DNA from: Willaertia magna
Lineage: Eukaryota; Heterolobosea; Eutetramitea; Acrasida; Naegleriidae
DNA length: 64,000 bases
NCBI GenBank assembly: GCA_902984215.1
Contig: CADWAF010004428.1
Coordinates: 1 to 64,000 of the forward strand
Direction of reading: 5' to 3'
Positions 53,248-63,578 of the stretch are shown in pieces. Both the position numbers and the translations under genes were made by a program. Under the pieces are notes generated by a model. It had not been told where the DNA came from, did not search any database, and saw only the letters and a list, made by a program, of their open reading frames with translations. Each line of letters starts with the position of its first letter. Position 1 is the first letter of the stretch.

Positions 53248-56244
53248 ATGCAAGTATTACCTTTTGAAATTATTGAAATTATTTTTTCATTCATGTTTAA
53301 CACTTTTAATTTACATTCCAATATTTATCCAATACGCTATTTAAATAAACATTATTTTGAATTTACACAACAAGAAAGATTTTGGAATGTTTTATTAATA
53401 GAAAATCAAAGATTAAATAATAATTGTAATTTTCATCAATGGTTCTATACTATTTTACAAAAAAGAATTGACACTGTTAAAAACATTCTTTGGAGCAATA
53501 AAGAAAATAAAGAAATTGAAGAGACAATGTGTGAAATATTTCAGCAATATGTAAACAAATGGATTGACATGTTGTCTAATGAAAAAGATTACAAAAATTG
53601 TAATTTATTATTAAATTTCTTATTAAAGATTTCATTTAGTCAAAATACTTTAGAATATATCACACCTAAAAATATGATTTCTTGTTTTCATTATTTATTT
53701 TATAAACTACTTGAACCAACATTAAATATAATAAATACTTTACCACTCAAACAAGAAAACAACTTTAATAAAACCGATTTATTCAATTTAAGTATTTTAC
53801 AATTTTTACAAAATCTAAATCAAGAAGATCAATTAAACAATATTTTAAATAATTGGTATTACCCTTATTGTCAATCTTATTGGAGAGTTATTGACTCGAG
53901 TTATTCAATTTTTCCAAGAGATTTATTATTAATTATTGTAAACAAGTTATCAAACGTCAAAATGAATAATGAAGATATTGCTTGTTTTATTGTAAAAGAA
54001 TTATATCAAAAATGTGGATTATTTATTTTTTTGTTTGATTTTAAAGAAGAAAAAAATTTTATTTCAAAAGATTGTTATTTAAAACCTTTATTTTGTAATG
54101 AATTTTTATTACAACACTTTGCTTGTTGGAAAGAAAATGAAGAATTATTACAATTTTGTTTAAATCCAAATAAAAAGATAAAACAGATTGATGAAGTATT
54201 AAATAATTTAAATAATAATGAAGAAAATAAATTTAATGAAGAAAGGACATTAAAAGAAGAAATGGATGGAATTGTGTCAATGTTTACAATGTCAAATTTA
54301 TCTGATAATATTGGATTAACAGTTTTACACTATGCAGTTAAACAGGAAAATTTAAGTTTAATTAAATTATTAATTTTAAATTACAATGCAAACCCCTTTC
54401 ATCGTTCAAATTATCATTATATCTCACCTATTGAATTAAGTATTTTATTAAAAAAAGATAATGTATTAAATTTATTTAAAGAGTTAATTGGAGAACAATT
54501 TATTAATTTACATTTAAAAAACACGAACGTAATGAAAGAGAAAGAACGAAATGATTGTGAAAAGATTTTACAACAAGAAAGTGAAATGAATCGTTTCACA
54601 TTAAGGTCAAATCCTTTTCAAGAATATATTGAGGAAAGAAAAAATTTGGTTGACCTAGATAATGTAGAAAATGACGATATTCAAGAAATTATAAAAGATA
54701 AGGAAATTAAATGTTTTTCTAATAGAGATATGGAACGTCAACCAATGAGGTCTAATTTTACAATGGAAATAACTTATGCTAGTGCACTAGATGATGACAA
54801 CTATTATAACAAAGAACCTTCAGATATTGGTTATTTTAGATATTCTGATGATGATGAAGATGAAGAAATTATTTCTTTACCTAAAGTATTAAATAGTAGT
54901 AGTAATAATAATCGTACTGTTAGTGGTTCAGAAAGAAGTTATGTGTGTGCGTTGGAAAATTGTAATGCTATCAAAAATATTGAACTAAACATTACAAAAG
55001 AAATGAATGATATAAATCAAATACAAAACGTATTAAAACCTTATGAAACAGTTAATTGTGGAGATTATAATTATTATTATTATCAAAGTGATAAGGTAAA
55101 AGTTAAGGTTGGCAAAAGAAAATTACGTGATGATTACTATGAAAGTTATGAATATGATAGTGATTATAGTGACGATGATGATGGAGACAATAAAACATCA
55201 CAAATAGTTATAAAAGAAGAAGATGAAGAGGATGTATACAATACAAATGAAAAACCACCTTCTGAAAAGAAAGTTAAGATGGCATTGAATAACAATGAAA
55301 ATATTTACAACCAAAATAATCAGGATTACAAAGTTGAAGAGATTGATTTAAACAATCCAATAATTAAAAGAAAACATTTACTTTTCCCAAAAAACTCATT
55401 TCGTAATTTTATCCATATGACAACAAATGATTATAAATCTGATGTGGCATTTACTCCAATGGCTTTTAACATCTTACAGGACGCCTTAGAAAAATTAACA
55501 AGTGACAGTATTTTTACAATAGCTAATAGTTTATTGAATTTTTATAATTTAGAATATTTAGATGAAAAAGAATTGGAAATTGTAAATCAATTATTTGACA
55601 AAAAACAACTATTTTATTACGAAAGTTTTACAATGAATGAAAATTTAATTGAATATATTTTTTGGAAATTAAATAATACTGACTTATTTAGTAAAATGAA
55701 TGATGTACTGAATAAAATAGACAATGACGTGACTAAACTTGATGACAATTATCATTTTGAATTCGAAAAGAATAATCATGAATTAAATTCTTTATTATTA
55801 AGAATGGATTACGAAATAAATAATGTTCTTAATTTTGAAAGAGATAATGATGAAATTAACAATACAGATTACAATGTAGAAGAAAAAGAAATGGAAGAAC
55901 ATGTCTTTAATGAAGATGGATACTCAACAGATAGTAATCTTTCAACTATTGTTCTATACCAAGCAAATTCTAAATATTACAGTGAAATGGGAGTTCAATA
56001 TTTATGTGACAGTAAAGAAAAAGAAAGACGAATAAGTGAAAGATTATATCACTTTAAAAAAAAGGATGAAGAATATGACAGTAGTAATAGTGAAGAAGAC
56101 AATTATGAATATTATATAGAAAATATTAAAAATACATATAATGATAAACTTGTCTATACAAATAGTAGACAAGTGGCAATTGACTGGTTAAACAACGCAA
56201 ATAAGGACGAATTTTTAGAAAAAGAATATTTATCTAAATTTTAA
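53248..56244 (+). CDS. F-box/ankyrin protein, 998 residues
   Basis: Starts MQVLPFEIIEIIFSF, an F-box with the following IRYLNKHYFEFTQQERFWNVLL helix. Residues ~350-410 hold ankyrin-like units (NIGLTVLHYAVKQENLSLIKLL, then NPFHR...SPIELSILLKKDN). A long acidic, Asn/Asp/Glu-rich region (~460-700) is probably disordered, and a helical C-terminal part follows. The plan resembles the H3-tail protein at 4435 (F-box-like, LLN-rich helices, ankyrin at the end) without the H3 tail. It probably acts as an SCF substrate receptor. The ATG follows a run of nine A. Confidence 0.75.
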   Translation: MQVLPFEIIEIIFSFMFNTFNLHSNIYPIRYLNKHYFEFTQQERFWNVLLIENQRLNNNCNFHQWFYTILQKRIDTVKNILWSNKENKEIEETMCEIFQQYVNKWIDMLSNEKDYKNCNLLLNFLLKISFSQNTLEYITPKNMISCFHYLFYKLLEPTLNIINTLPLKQENNFNKTDLFNLSILQFLQNLNQEDQLNNILNNWYYPYCQSYWRVIDSSYSIFPRDLLLIIVNKLSNVKMNNEDIACFIVKELYQKCGLFIFLFDFKEEKNFISKDCYLKPLFCNEFLLQHFACWKENEELLQFCLNPNKKIKQIDEVLNNLNNNEENKFNEERTLKEEMDGIVSMFTMSNLSDNIGLTVLHYAVKQENLSLIKLLILNYNANPFHRSNYHYISPIELSILLKKDNVLNLFKELIGEQFINLHLKNTNVMKEKERNDCEKILQQESEMNRFTLRSNPFQEYIEERKNLVDLDNVENDDIQEIIKDKEIKCFSNRDMERQPMRSNFTMEITYASALDDDNYYNKEPSDIGYFRYSDDDEDEEIISLPKVLNSSSNNNRTVSGSERSYVCALENCNAIKNIELNITKEMNDINQIQNVLKPYETVNCGDYNYYYYQSDKVKVKVGKRKLRDDYYESYEYDSDYSDDDDGDNKTSQIVIKEEDEEDVYNTNEKPPSEKKVKMALNNNENIYNQNNQDYKVEEIDLNNPIIKRKHLLFPKNSFRNFIHMTTNDYKSDVAFTPMAFNILQDALEKLTSDSIFTIANSLLNFYNLEYLDEKELEIVNQLFDKKQLFYYESFTMNENLIEYIFWKLNNTDLFSKMNDVLNKIDNDVTKLDDNYHFEFEKNNHELNSLLLRMDYEINNVLNFERDNDEINNTDYNVEEKEMEEHVFNEDGYSTDSNLSTIVLYQANSKYYSEMGVQYLCDSKEKERRISERLYHFKKKDEEYDSSNSEEDNYEYYIENIKNTYNDKLVYTNSRQVAIDWLNNANKDEFLEKEYLSKF

Positions 56245-56332
56245 TTAACTTATTTACTACTATTAAATAACTAAGTAGACAGATAGACACAACAGCTTTA
56301 ATGCCAATTTCAAAAACAACTAAAAATAAAAA

Positions 56333-57697
56333 ATGAAGAAAACTACTAGTTTAAGGCTAGAGGCAGCCTCAAATAGTAGTTCAAGCAGTACTACTTGCTC
56401 CGAGGTAAATACTATGGAAAGAGATGATCAAAATTCTTTCCTGCAATTAAGTAATGTTAAGAATAATAATGATAATGGTTGTTATAATAATGAGAGTAGT
56501 AAGGAAAGAAAAAGAAAACATACATGTCCTATTTGTAATTTAGAATATAATGATTATTCCTTATTTCTTAATCATTTATATGGAGATAGCCTTTGTAGTG
56601 AAGAATATCAAATTATTGAAGATTTTGAAAGTAAATTAGATAAAAAGAATACAAAATCAATTGTACAATACAAATATGATACTCATTATAGAAAAGGCAG
56701 TTATGGCATTGAGAAAATATTTATTAAGGATATATCTATTATTGTCAGCAAATTAGATCAGTTTTCATTCGGAGGGAAGTCAGCCTGCACTACGATTGCT
56801 TGTGAAGCTTGTATTACAATGCTCTCTGCATTGTCAGTTGACAATATTTCAAATGTAAATAAATGGAATGAATCTTTCATTAATAAGATTGTAGAAAATG
56901 GATGTAAACAAGATCCAAAGTTGGGAAATTTATCATTCAGAGAGGTATATAATAGAAATTATAGATTTTCTTTAAGGTTGGAGATATTAGATGAAATCCA
57001 AGCAAAAATAGATACTAACGAAAATGATAACGCGTTTTATGGATGTATGCAAAGAATGAGACACTATTCAAAGTTTATTAAGGATTCAGTCTGTGCAGTT
57101 ATTACGAAACAACCAGAAACTATAATGATTTACTATAATTTTAAAACAAACGTATTTATATTATTTGATTCTCATCCTAGAACGACAGATGATGTTTCAC
57201 ATGGTGCCTCTTGTATATTTCTTAATAGTTTTGATTCATTAAATACTTTATTGAAAGAATGGTTATTTCCAGTTCTTTCTTTTGGAGAAGAAGAGGAAAA
57301 TAAGGGATATGAGGAAATGTATAATACTGTTTCATGTACAATAGTTAAATTAAAGAGAGATGCGCCTAGTTATATAGATTTAGAGGAGGAAGCTTCTTAT
57401 GATAGATTCACAAGAAATAAAGGCACGTCTTCAGCTTTGCCCAAAGACGCCAGCATCGAAGAAATAAATTTAGAAGAAGTGAAAGAACTTACACAAAATT
57501 TGAACAAAAAGAATAGTGAGCTTAAAGGTATAATTGAAACCAACAATAATGAGATTAATAGATTAAAAAACTTATTGTTGGAAGCACAAGCTAGAATTGT
57601 AAAACAAGAAGAAGTACTGCAACAAGGCAAAGCGTTGCAAAATGCCTTAAATTCAATACAACAAAGTTTACAATCGATTTCTCATATCCTTAAGTAA
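56333..57697 (+). CDS. C2H2-finger protein with papain-like peptidase-type core
   Basis: 454 residues. A Ser-rich start is followed by a single C2H2-like finger (CPICNLEYNDYSLFLNHLYGDSLC, ~67-90). The core (~135-335) has FGGKSACTTIACEACITML, with a Cys at the start of a helix, and later FILFDSHPRTTDDVSHGASCIFLNSFDSL. A Cys-helix plus an Asp-Ser-His motif is the layout of papain-fold deubiquitinases with a C/D/H triad, such as the tegument-type ubiquitin proteases. The last ~75 residues are a coiled coil (LTQNLNKKNSELKGIIETNN). Removal of ubiquitin or a ubiquitin-like protein is a prediction from motif spacing only. Confidence 0.65.
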   Translation: MKKTTSLRLEAASNSSSSSTTCSEVNTMERDDQNSFLQLSNVKNNNDNGCYNNESSKERKRKHTCPICNLEYNDYSLFLNHLYGDSLCSEEYQIIEDFESKLDKKNTKSIVQYKYDTHYRKGSYGIEKIFIKDISIIVSKLDQFSFGGKSACTTIACEACITMLSALSVDNISNVNKWNESFINKIVENGCKQDPKLGNLSFREVYNRNYRFSLRLEILDEIQAKIDTNENDNAFYGCMQRMRHYSKFIKDSVCAVITKQPETIMIYYNFKTNVFILFDSHPRTTDDVSHGASCIFLNSFDSLNTLLKEWLFPVLSFGEEEENKGYEEMYNTVSCTIVKLKRDAPSYIDLEEEASYDRFTRNKGTSSALPKDASIEEINLEEVKELTQNLNKKNSELKGIIETNNNEINRLKNLLLEAQARIVKQEEVLQQGKALQNALNSIQQSLQSISHILK

Positions 57698-57824
57698 TGC
57701 CTATATGCGTTTTTAACTAAACAAGGACAGTGAAGTGCCTTTCTATTAGGGTTAATACAGATTTTTTGTTTGTGGCAGTAAAAGCTCCCGCCTTAAGTAA
57801 TCTGTAAGAAAAAAAACACCTAAA

Positions 57825-58846
57825 ATGCAAGCAAGAAAAAACCTCAAACAAATTACTAAATTTATATCGGCATCACTTACTAAGGAATTAAAAAAATATA
57901 TTAAATATTTTGACCATTTTCAAAATGAAACACTACGTACAATTTTTAGTTCTTTGGGTATTTCATCAATTGGGAGAGAGGAAGGTCTAAGGGAATTGAA
58001 GGAAATGCTAAAATCCGACTCTTGCATTGAATACGACGCAACGAAATTAAAGATAGCTGAAGAAACAATTATGAGTTTCTTTGGGGAATCAGCCTCTAAT
58101 AGAGCGGTTTAATACAAACTTCTACTATTGTAATCCCTGAAGAAGAATTTAATTCATATCAAGATACGTTATCTTGTTCCACAACAAATCTTTCAGAAGA
58201 TAACGAAGATTTTAATCGACTTTATGGTTTATTAGAAGAAGACTTTAATGAGCATTGCAAAAGGGTGCTAAACGATAGAGTCAGCAGAGAGTTTACAAAC
58301 AGACGCTTGCTTTACCATATGGAAAATCCTTGCAAAAAGGTAAAAATTTATTCTAGTAAGTATTTGAGCTAACTTTTAAAACGAAATTTGTTAGATTATT
58401 TCAAAGAATCATTAGTACGCGACTTAGAGATAAGCAACGAAAGAGAGCTTGGGTTGGGGGTTAGATGCGATTTACTCCAAGAGAAATATGATAAGCTACA
58501 ACAAACCTGTGATAATCTACAGCTAACTTGTGAAAAGTTACAACAAACTTGTGAAAATCTACAACAAACCTATGAAAAGCAAAATATAAGGTTTAATAAT
58601 TCACAATCAGCATCGCCATTATGTTCGAGTCTTATTGTTAAGTTGGAAACTGGTCGTTTTGAAAACACTGAAGAAGCTAAATTTCTATTGAAATGGTTGG
58701 AGAAACTGCCTGAAGAAATTTATCAAAACACAAAAGAAAAAGCTTTTGAAAACGCTGATTGGTCGCTTATTGAAAAGTATTTTCCCGATATCTTTGAACA
58801 AGAGGGAAAGGAACAATTTATGTCTAGATTTACAGACAGCAATTAA
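57825..58846 (+). CDS. Coiled-coil protein gene with intron and one frame break
   Basis: Frame 1 (57825-58112) starts MQARKNLKQITKF and stops after SASNRAV. The text continues in another register from ~58112 (LIQTSTIVIPEEEFNSYQD) to 58355. One extra T in the GGTTTAA run near 58109 would join them. A 39-nt intron 58356-58394 (GTAAGT...TTAG, phase 1) then links to 58395-58846, giving KIYS-NYFKESLVRDLEIS. The last part contains heptad-like repeats of LQQTC-x-N/K-LQ (four units) and ends RFTDSN. So this is one gene with a single-base break: young pseudogene, read error or rare frameshifting. No named family. It follows the C2H2/peptidase gene on the same strand. Confidence 0.55.
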
Positions 58847-59113
58847 TTTAGAGAAAACAGAGTTGACAGAGTTTATTATTTTTAACATTGATGTTCTAAA
58901 TATTAACAAACTGTGTAATTGCAAAAGCTTTCTTAAAGAAATATGTAATTGTTGGGAACGTGCATTCTTCTGAATCTTATTTTTTCCGGAATGATTTGTT
59001 ATTTCGCTTTTCACAATTACAGTTCAACGATTATAACCAATAAAGTGTTTACAAAATAATTTGTTTAAATTAGCCAACAATAAAAAAACATAAAAAACAA
59101 GTTTCAGGTGATA

Positions 59114-59881
59114 ATGAAAAAACAATTTATCTTTTTCGGAATTGGTGCTGTTGTCTTTGATTATTTCTTTATCAATAAATCTTGTCAGATTAAAGCAGAT
59201 GGATTGACCGTTGATCTATTTAAAAAGACAACAAACACAACAACTGCCAATCAATCATCATTTACATCAAACACTACTATTAACAACACAAAAGAAGAAG
59301 AAGATCAAGATAATTCTTCATTGTTAAATTTATATAAAAATCAACTTTTTTATCAAGATCACTTTGTTACTGAAATTGTAATAAATAATAGTGACACTAA
59401 CAATTTAACAATTGAAGATTTCGCAAAAGCATATTTAACTTCTCCATTTTACACACCACAATTATTATTTTCATCCATTACAAAAGACGATATTAACAAC
59501 AAAAACAAAATAAAATTTAACATTGGTGAGTCAATTGAACCATTAGAAATAATTAATAAAAAGAATAATAAAGAATTACTATTTCATCATAAAGAAGGAC
59601 CAAATTCATTAACTTGGTTAAAAATTGTTAAAAAGGGAAAGAAAAGAGGACTGGAAAATGTTAATAATGACAGCAACAGTAATAAAGATGATGACAATGA
59701 TGAAAAAGTAACGACTTGTTATGAATTACATTATGGCACAGCATTGTTTGATAGATCGTTAGTTGGTAAATTGTTAATGAGTGTATCCATTCCACTTCAT
59801 TATTTGTACGCTCGTTATTTATTGGCTGGAGCAAAACAAACTTTACAAAAAAAAATAAATAAAACTGTTAATAATTATTAA
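59114..59881 (+). CDS. Signal-anchored protein of unknown function
   Basis: 255 residues from the ATG at 59114; the frame reaches a GTG two codons earlier. The N-terminal hydrophobic helix (FIFFGIGAVVFDYFFI) is a signal anchor. An Asn/Thr-rich linker leads to a globular part (LLNLYKNQLFYQDHFVTEIVI, DFAKAYLTSPFYTPQLLF) and a second weakly hydrophobic stretch near the end (LLMSVSIPLHYLYARYLLAGA). The SPFYTP...LLF segment is likely diagnostic, but I cannot name the family. A reverse TTGTAAAC copy (GTTTACAA, 59047-59054) lies 67 nt upstream. Confidence 0.6.
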   Translation: MKKQFIFFGIGAVVFDYFFINKSCQIKADGLTVDLFKKTTNTTTANQSSFTSNTTINNTKEEEDQDNSSLLNLYKNQLFYQDHFVTEIVINNSDTNNLTIEDFAKAYLTSPFYTPQLLFSSITKDDINNKNKIKFNIGESIEPLEIINKKNNKELLFHHKEGPNSLTWLKIVKKGKKRGLENVNNDSNSNKDDDNDEKVTTCYELHYGTALFDRSLVGKLLMSVSIPLHYLYARYLLAGAKQTLQKKINKTVNNY

Positions 59882-60321
59882 ATTTAACCTTATTAGGTAC
59901 AATGATTAATTATCTTATCTTTAAAACGAATAAATTTAATTCATAAAACGAATGAGTTTGGTTCGTGGAAGAAGAAGATAATTGTAAAAAGAGAAATATT
60001 TTATATTTTAAAATTGCAATAAAGAAAAGTATTCCAAATATTACGTAGTAGATTATACATAGATAACATACTGAGCTTTATAGAGTCATTACTGAAACAT
60101 AAAATATCTGGAGAAGCTTGTAAAGTATAATCACTAGTTGACTGTTTGTTACAAACAAATGTTTGGGAAGCATTTTCCATGATAAATACAAAACAAAAAC
60201 TTAGGAAAGCAGCATTAGATCACGATAAGGAAAACCCTTAATTCATCTTTAGATTGTTTTTGTGCATGCAATTCTATGTTCAACTCCAGCACAAAAACAA
60301 CAAAAAAATGTAAAAAATAAT
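59882..60321. other. Intergenic 440 bases
   Basis: Flank between the membrane-protein gene and the tRNA-Thr gene. The last ~20 bases carry T-runs, on the minus strand, that serve the tRNA as terminator. Nothing else recognised. Confidence 0.5.
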
Positions 60322-60395
60322 AGGCCTCTATGGGAATCGAACCCATGACCTCTGTCTTACTAGGACAGCGCATCTGCCGACTGAGCTAAGAGGCC
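60322..60395 (-). tRNA. tRNA-Thr (AGT)
   Basis: 74 nt. Acceptor GGCCTCT/AGAGGCC pairs fully, anticodon arm CTGTC-CTAGTAA-GACAG has anticodon AGT (Thr), variable AGGTC and T arm ATGGG-TTCGATT-CCCAT. The D arm is imperfect (GCTC against GATG/GC). No intron. Followed on its strand by T-runs (complement of 60302-60320). Confidence 0.93.
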
Positions 60396-60597
60396 GTACA
60401 TTATATTTGCATATTATTATTGCCCTATATATAATATAGGTTGACTTTTGTTTTTGTATGTTGTGGGATTAAAAACAAAAGCTTTTGTTTGTGGTTGGTG
60501 GTTGGTTTTTAGTTTTTATTATTACAAATACTTACAATCATTGTTAATATCTAGTGGTTAAAATATAGTACAAAATTAAATACGCAATTTTTCAAAA

Positions 60598-61191
60598 TTA
60601 TTTACAATTATTTTGTTGCCTCTTTTCAAGGTATTCAATATATTCAGAAGATGCCAAAAATCTTAAATAAATATCATTGACATTCGATAATATATCTCCC
60701 AGCATTGCTTGATGCAACTTTTTATAGAAAGTGTATTCACCTTCTTGCTCTATTAATTTCTCTTTACTTAAAATTAATTCATTAGTGGAATACCCTGTAT
60801 TCATTTGATATTCGGCTTCTGGAGATAGAAAGTCAATTTCTATCTTTTTCATTTGTTCTATTAGTGACTCTTCTATGCTCTTAAGACTGTTATTATTATT
60901 GTTGTCATCATTAGTAATGATATTTTCTTTTGGTATGAGTGACGAATCACTAGCAATGTCTGATAGATTGCTACTACTATATTTTATATTTTCTTCATGA
61001 ATAGCATTTAGTAGCTGGAATAAAGTTAAATTCTCAGAACTATATTCTTTTTGTGAAAATTTAAGTATTTCTTTAAAACCTATTGGGTCAATAACGGTTT
61101 CATGCAATGAAATTATTGGTAGTAACTCCATTGAAAGGGTGCCAGATGTCGTGTTGGTAGTATCGTATGTTTTTGCTAAACAACAACCCAT
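60598..61191 (-). CDS. RGS-domain protein with MGCC acylation motif
   Basis: 197 residues from the ATG at 61191; the frame runs upstream only to a TTG. The N-terminus MGCCLAK has Gly2 for myristoylation and Cys3/Cys4 for palmitoylation, so it should sit on the plasma membrane. The rest is an RGS domain: DPIGFKEILKFSQKEYSSENLTLFQLL, an Asn-rich insertion where IY..FL is expected, and the end helix VNDIYLRFLASSEYIEYL. RGS domains speed GTP hydrolysis by G-alpha. The G-alpha at 2677 is the only intact candidate partner in this window. Confidence 0.82.
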   Translation of the reverse strand: MGCCLAKTYDTTNTTSGTLSMELLPIISLHETVIDPIGFKEILKFSQKEYSSENLTLFQLLNAIHEENIKYSSSNLSDIASDSSLIPKENIITNDDNNNNNSLKSIEESLIEQMKKIEIDFLSPEAEYQMNTGYSTNELILSKEKLIEQEGEYTFYKKLHQAMLGDILSNVNDIYLRFLASSEYIEYLEKRQQNNCK

Positions 61192-61422
61192 ATTTTCTTC
61201 ACTAATTTTTTTTTGTTGTGAGGATGAAAAAGACGAGGAAAATTGCAAGCCAGATGGGATTTTAACTAAATGTGAATGAGATTTGAGGAGGAAGTAATTT
61301 TTTACATGACTCTGAAAACTTGGTTTTTGATGGACTCAAGAAAGTTCAAAGCATGTCACAACGAAATCAAAAAGAATGTCTAAAACAAAGTCCAAAGCTT
61401 TGTACAAAACTTAACTCTTTAT

Positions 61423-62391
61423 TTACTTGTTTTTATTACGAGCTACTATGCCAATATCATATATTTCTGGGATATGGTATTGATAATATTTTCCTGGGTC
61501 AGGTCTAAATAACTGCCTTTCCTTTTCTTCAAATCTTAAGGCAGTCCATCTGTCAGTATTTGAGGCAAAAGGAACTGGAGAAGGAGTAACTTTTTTGAAA
61601 TCCGTAGTTACTGAGTCTACGTCGTATTTTGTTGGAGGAGGTGAATCAACTTTTGTTTTATGAATGGTTAATCTTGGAGAATGGCTATTAAATGCAGAAG
61701 ATGGTTCTTTCTTTACTGAAAAAGCAGAACCTCTAGGGCTGTATTTTGTGGAAGGAGGAGATTCAACCTTAGGATCTTTGAATCTGTCAAACTTTGATTT
61801 AAAGGATGAAACTACGGCCTTATTTTTATCAATCGAAGAAACATTAGGACTATATGCTACTGGACTTGGGGATCTAGGTTTTTCTTCAACTTCATATGAT
61901 CTTTTAGTTGTAGAGGTAAATGAACAATTCACCAAAGAACCTTTCTTCATATTTTCTATATCCACATTTTCTGCAAAGTATTGAGTTGGAGGTGGGGATT
62001 GTATTTTAGGATCTTTAAATCTTGGACTTGTGGATTTGAATGCTCCTAATGTACCATCCTTAATTTCAAGAGAAGAGAGATTTGGACTATAATGAGTAGA
62101 GTTTGGACTAACAACTTGAGAACCCTTAAATCTATCGGTTTTTGATAAACTCCAAGGAGACTGTTTACTCCAAGCCTTTAATCGAGGAACCTCTAATGAT
62201 TTTGTTGTTGTGGAATGTTTTTCTGGACTTCTTGTACCAGTAGACTTTGGTAAAACAGGACTCTTGGATCTTTGAGGGGTAGAAGCTTCCTCTTCTGACA
62301 TAGATGTCATAGTAATTTCAACACTTTCATTATGTTGTTTATTAGGAGTGGAGAAGGAATTTTCCTCACATTTCACTTCTACTTCAGCCAT
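61423..62391 (-). CDS. SHIPPO/ODF3-like repeat protein
   Basis: 322 residues, rich in Ser, Pro, Thr and Lys. It has about seven repeats of ~35 residues of the type (S)PRFKDPKI-x-SPPPT-x-Y followed by a variable part, and ends PDPGKYYQYHIPEI. These match sperm-tail PG-rich (SHIPPO) repeats, found in proteins of flagellar axonemes and microtubule walls. SPPPT in place of PGPGxY is a divergent form. The presence of this family suggests the organism makes flagella at some stage. Confidence 0.7.
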   Translation of the reverse strand: MAEVEVKCEENSFSTPNKQHNESVEITMTSMSEEEASTPQRSKSPVLPKSTGTRSPEKHSTTTKSLEVPRLKAWSKQSPWSLSKTDRFKGSQVVSPNSTHYSPNLSSLEIKDGTLGAFKSTSPRFKDPKIQSPPPTQYFAENVDIENMKKGSLVNCSFTSTTKRSYEVEEKPRSPSPVAYSPNVSSIDKNKAVVSSFKSKFDRFKDPKVESPPSTKYSPRGSAFSVKKEPSSAFNSHSPRLTIHKTKVDSPPPTKYDVDSVTTDFKKVTPSPVPFASNTDRWTALRFEEKERQLFRPDPGKYYQYHIPEIYDIGIVARNKNK

Positions 62392-62879
62392 TTTTCTAAG
62401 GGAGTGCAGTGAGTCTATGAATTAAAAAAGGATATTTTTTTTTGTAGTTTCTGTTTGAGGGAGAGAGCCAATTAATTTAAAATAATTTAATTCTTTAAAG
62501 ATTTGAGGTACGTTGACGACTGCTTTTTTATGTTTTGAAGATAATAAGCTCCGAACCTCATAATGATGTAACATATGAAAGTAATTGAAGTAAATTAAAA
62601 AGTAAGAAAAAATCAACCATTCCAAATAAAATTATAAATAACAATTCTCAATGTATTTATAAAATGAAATGTAGATAAATTCAGTGTGTTCCTTAATGTC
62701 AATATTTTATAAGGGATGTCACTTGAAAATTACCCCATTATCTTGCACGATAAATTTAAGGTTAATTACTGAGGCGAGGTCTTGTTGCGACAAAGTCGCT
62801 TCAACACGTTCAACACAACCAAGCATTGTTTCTGAATTTGAAATTAATTGTGAGAAAACTAAAATAAAGTTATTTAAAA
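62392..62879. other. Intergenic 488 bases with unassigned frames
   Basis: Shared leader of two divergent genes. A minus-strand frame (62422-62625, no proper ATG) has a partly protein-like text (RSLLSSKHKKAVVNVPQIFKE). A plus-strand frame from 62696 (MSIFYKGCHLKIT...) overlaps the start of the phosphatase gene by ~20 nt. Neither has enough support to be called a gene. The plus frame could be a uORF. Confidence 0.35.
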
Positions 62880-63554
62880 ATGACCACATACTTCTCTAGC
62901 GTTCCACCTTCTGAAATTATTGAAGGAAAGTTGTATCTGGGTTCATTCGCGTCAGCTAGAAATTTAAAACAATTAATAGGTCTAAATGTTGGAGGTATTG
63001 TAAATTGTACCATGGAAATCCCTAACTATTATAAAGATAAGATGAAATATCTAAAACTCAACGAACACGATGAGACTCAATCGGAAATGTCAAAACACTT
63101 TGACAAGACATTTAATTTCATTGAAGAAATTATAAATGTTGACAATAAGGCAGTACTGGTGCATTGCGCAGCGGGCATCAGCAGAAGCTCAACAATTGTA
63201 ATACATTATCTCATGAAAAAGTATCATTTAACAGCAAAAGACGCTATTGCCTATGTAAAAACAAAAAGAAAAATAATAATGCCAAACAATGGTTATTTCT
63301 CACAACTGTTAGATATTGAAAAAACCTATCTAGGTACAAGTAGTTTACAAATGGAAGACTATTTCGATTTACATCTAATCTTACCTAAACTTACTGAAAT
63401 ACCAACAACATCACTGGTGACAAATCAACTAGAAGAAGCATCACTAGTAACAAGTGTGGATACTTCCAGTAGTACCACTAGTAGCAGCTCAACAAACACC
63501 ACCAACAATAATAATCAATTAGAAGAAGATGAAAATAAGAACGAGTTAGGCTGA
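62880..63554 (+). CDS. Dual-specificity protein phosphatase
   Basis: 224 residues. A DUSP catalytic domain of ~150 residues: IIEGKLYLGSFASARNL, general-acid loop LNEHDETQSEM, and the signature VHCAAGISRSSTIVIHYLM with nucleophile Cys96 and the CX5R Arg. It removes phosphate from Tyr and Ser/Thr of proteins such as MAP kinases. No MAPK-binding domain precedes it, so it is of the small atypical class. The tail (~165-224) is Ser/Thr/Asn-rich and disordered. It ends 24 nt before the next gene. Confidence 0.93.
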   Translation: MTTYFSSVPPSEIIEGKLYLGSFASARNLKQLIGLNVGGIVNCTMEIPNYYKDKMKYLKLNEHDETQSEMSKHFDKTFNFIEEIINVDNKAVLVHCAAGISRSSTIVIHYLMKKYHLTAKDAIAYVKTKRKIIMPNNGYFSQLLDIEKTYLGTSSLQMEDYFDLHLILPKLTEIPTTSLVTNQLEEASLVTSVDTSSSTTSSSSTNTTNNNNQLEEDENKNELG

Positions 63555-63578
63555 AATTTTGTAAAATTGTAAAAAAAA

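Noticed and set aside
53076..53267. 63-codon frame before the F-box/ankyrin gene
   Set aside because: Low-complexity hydrophobic text from AT-rich DNA, no ATG at its head and overlap with the next gene's start.
62684..62899. 71-codon frame before the phosphatase gene
   Set aside because: Begins with GTG, overlaps the true ATG at 62880 and has no recognisable domain; kept only as a possible uORF.
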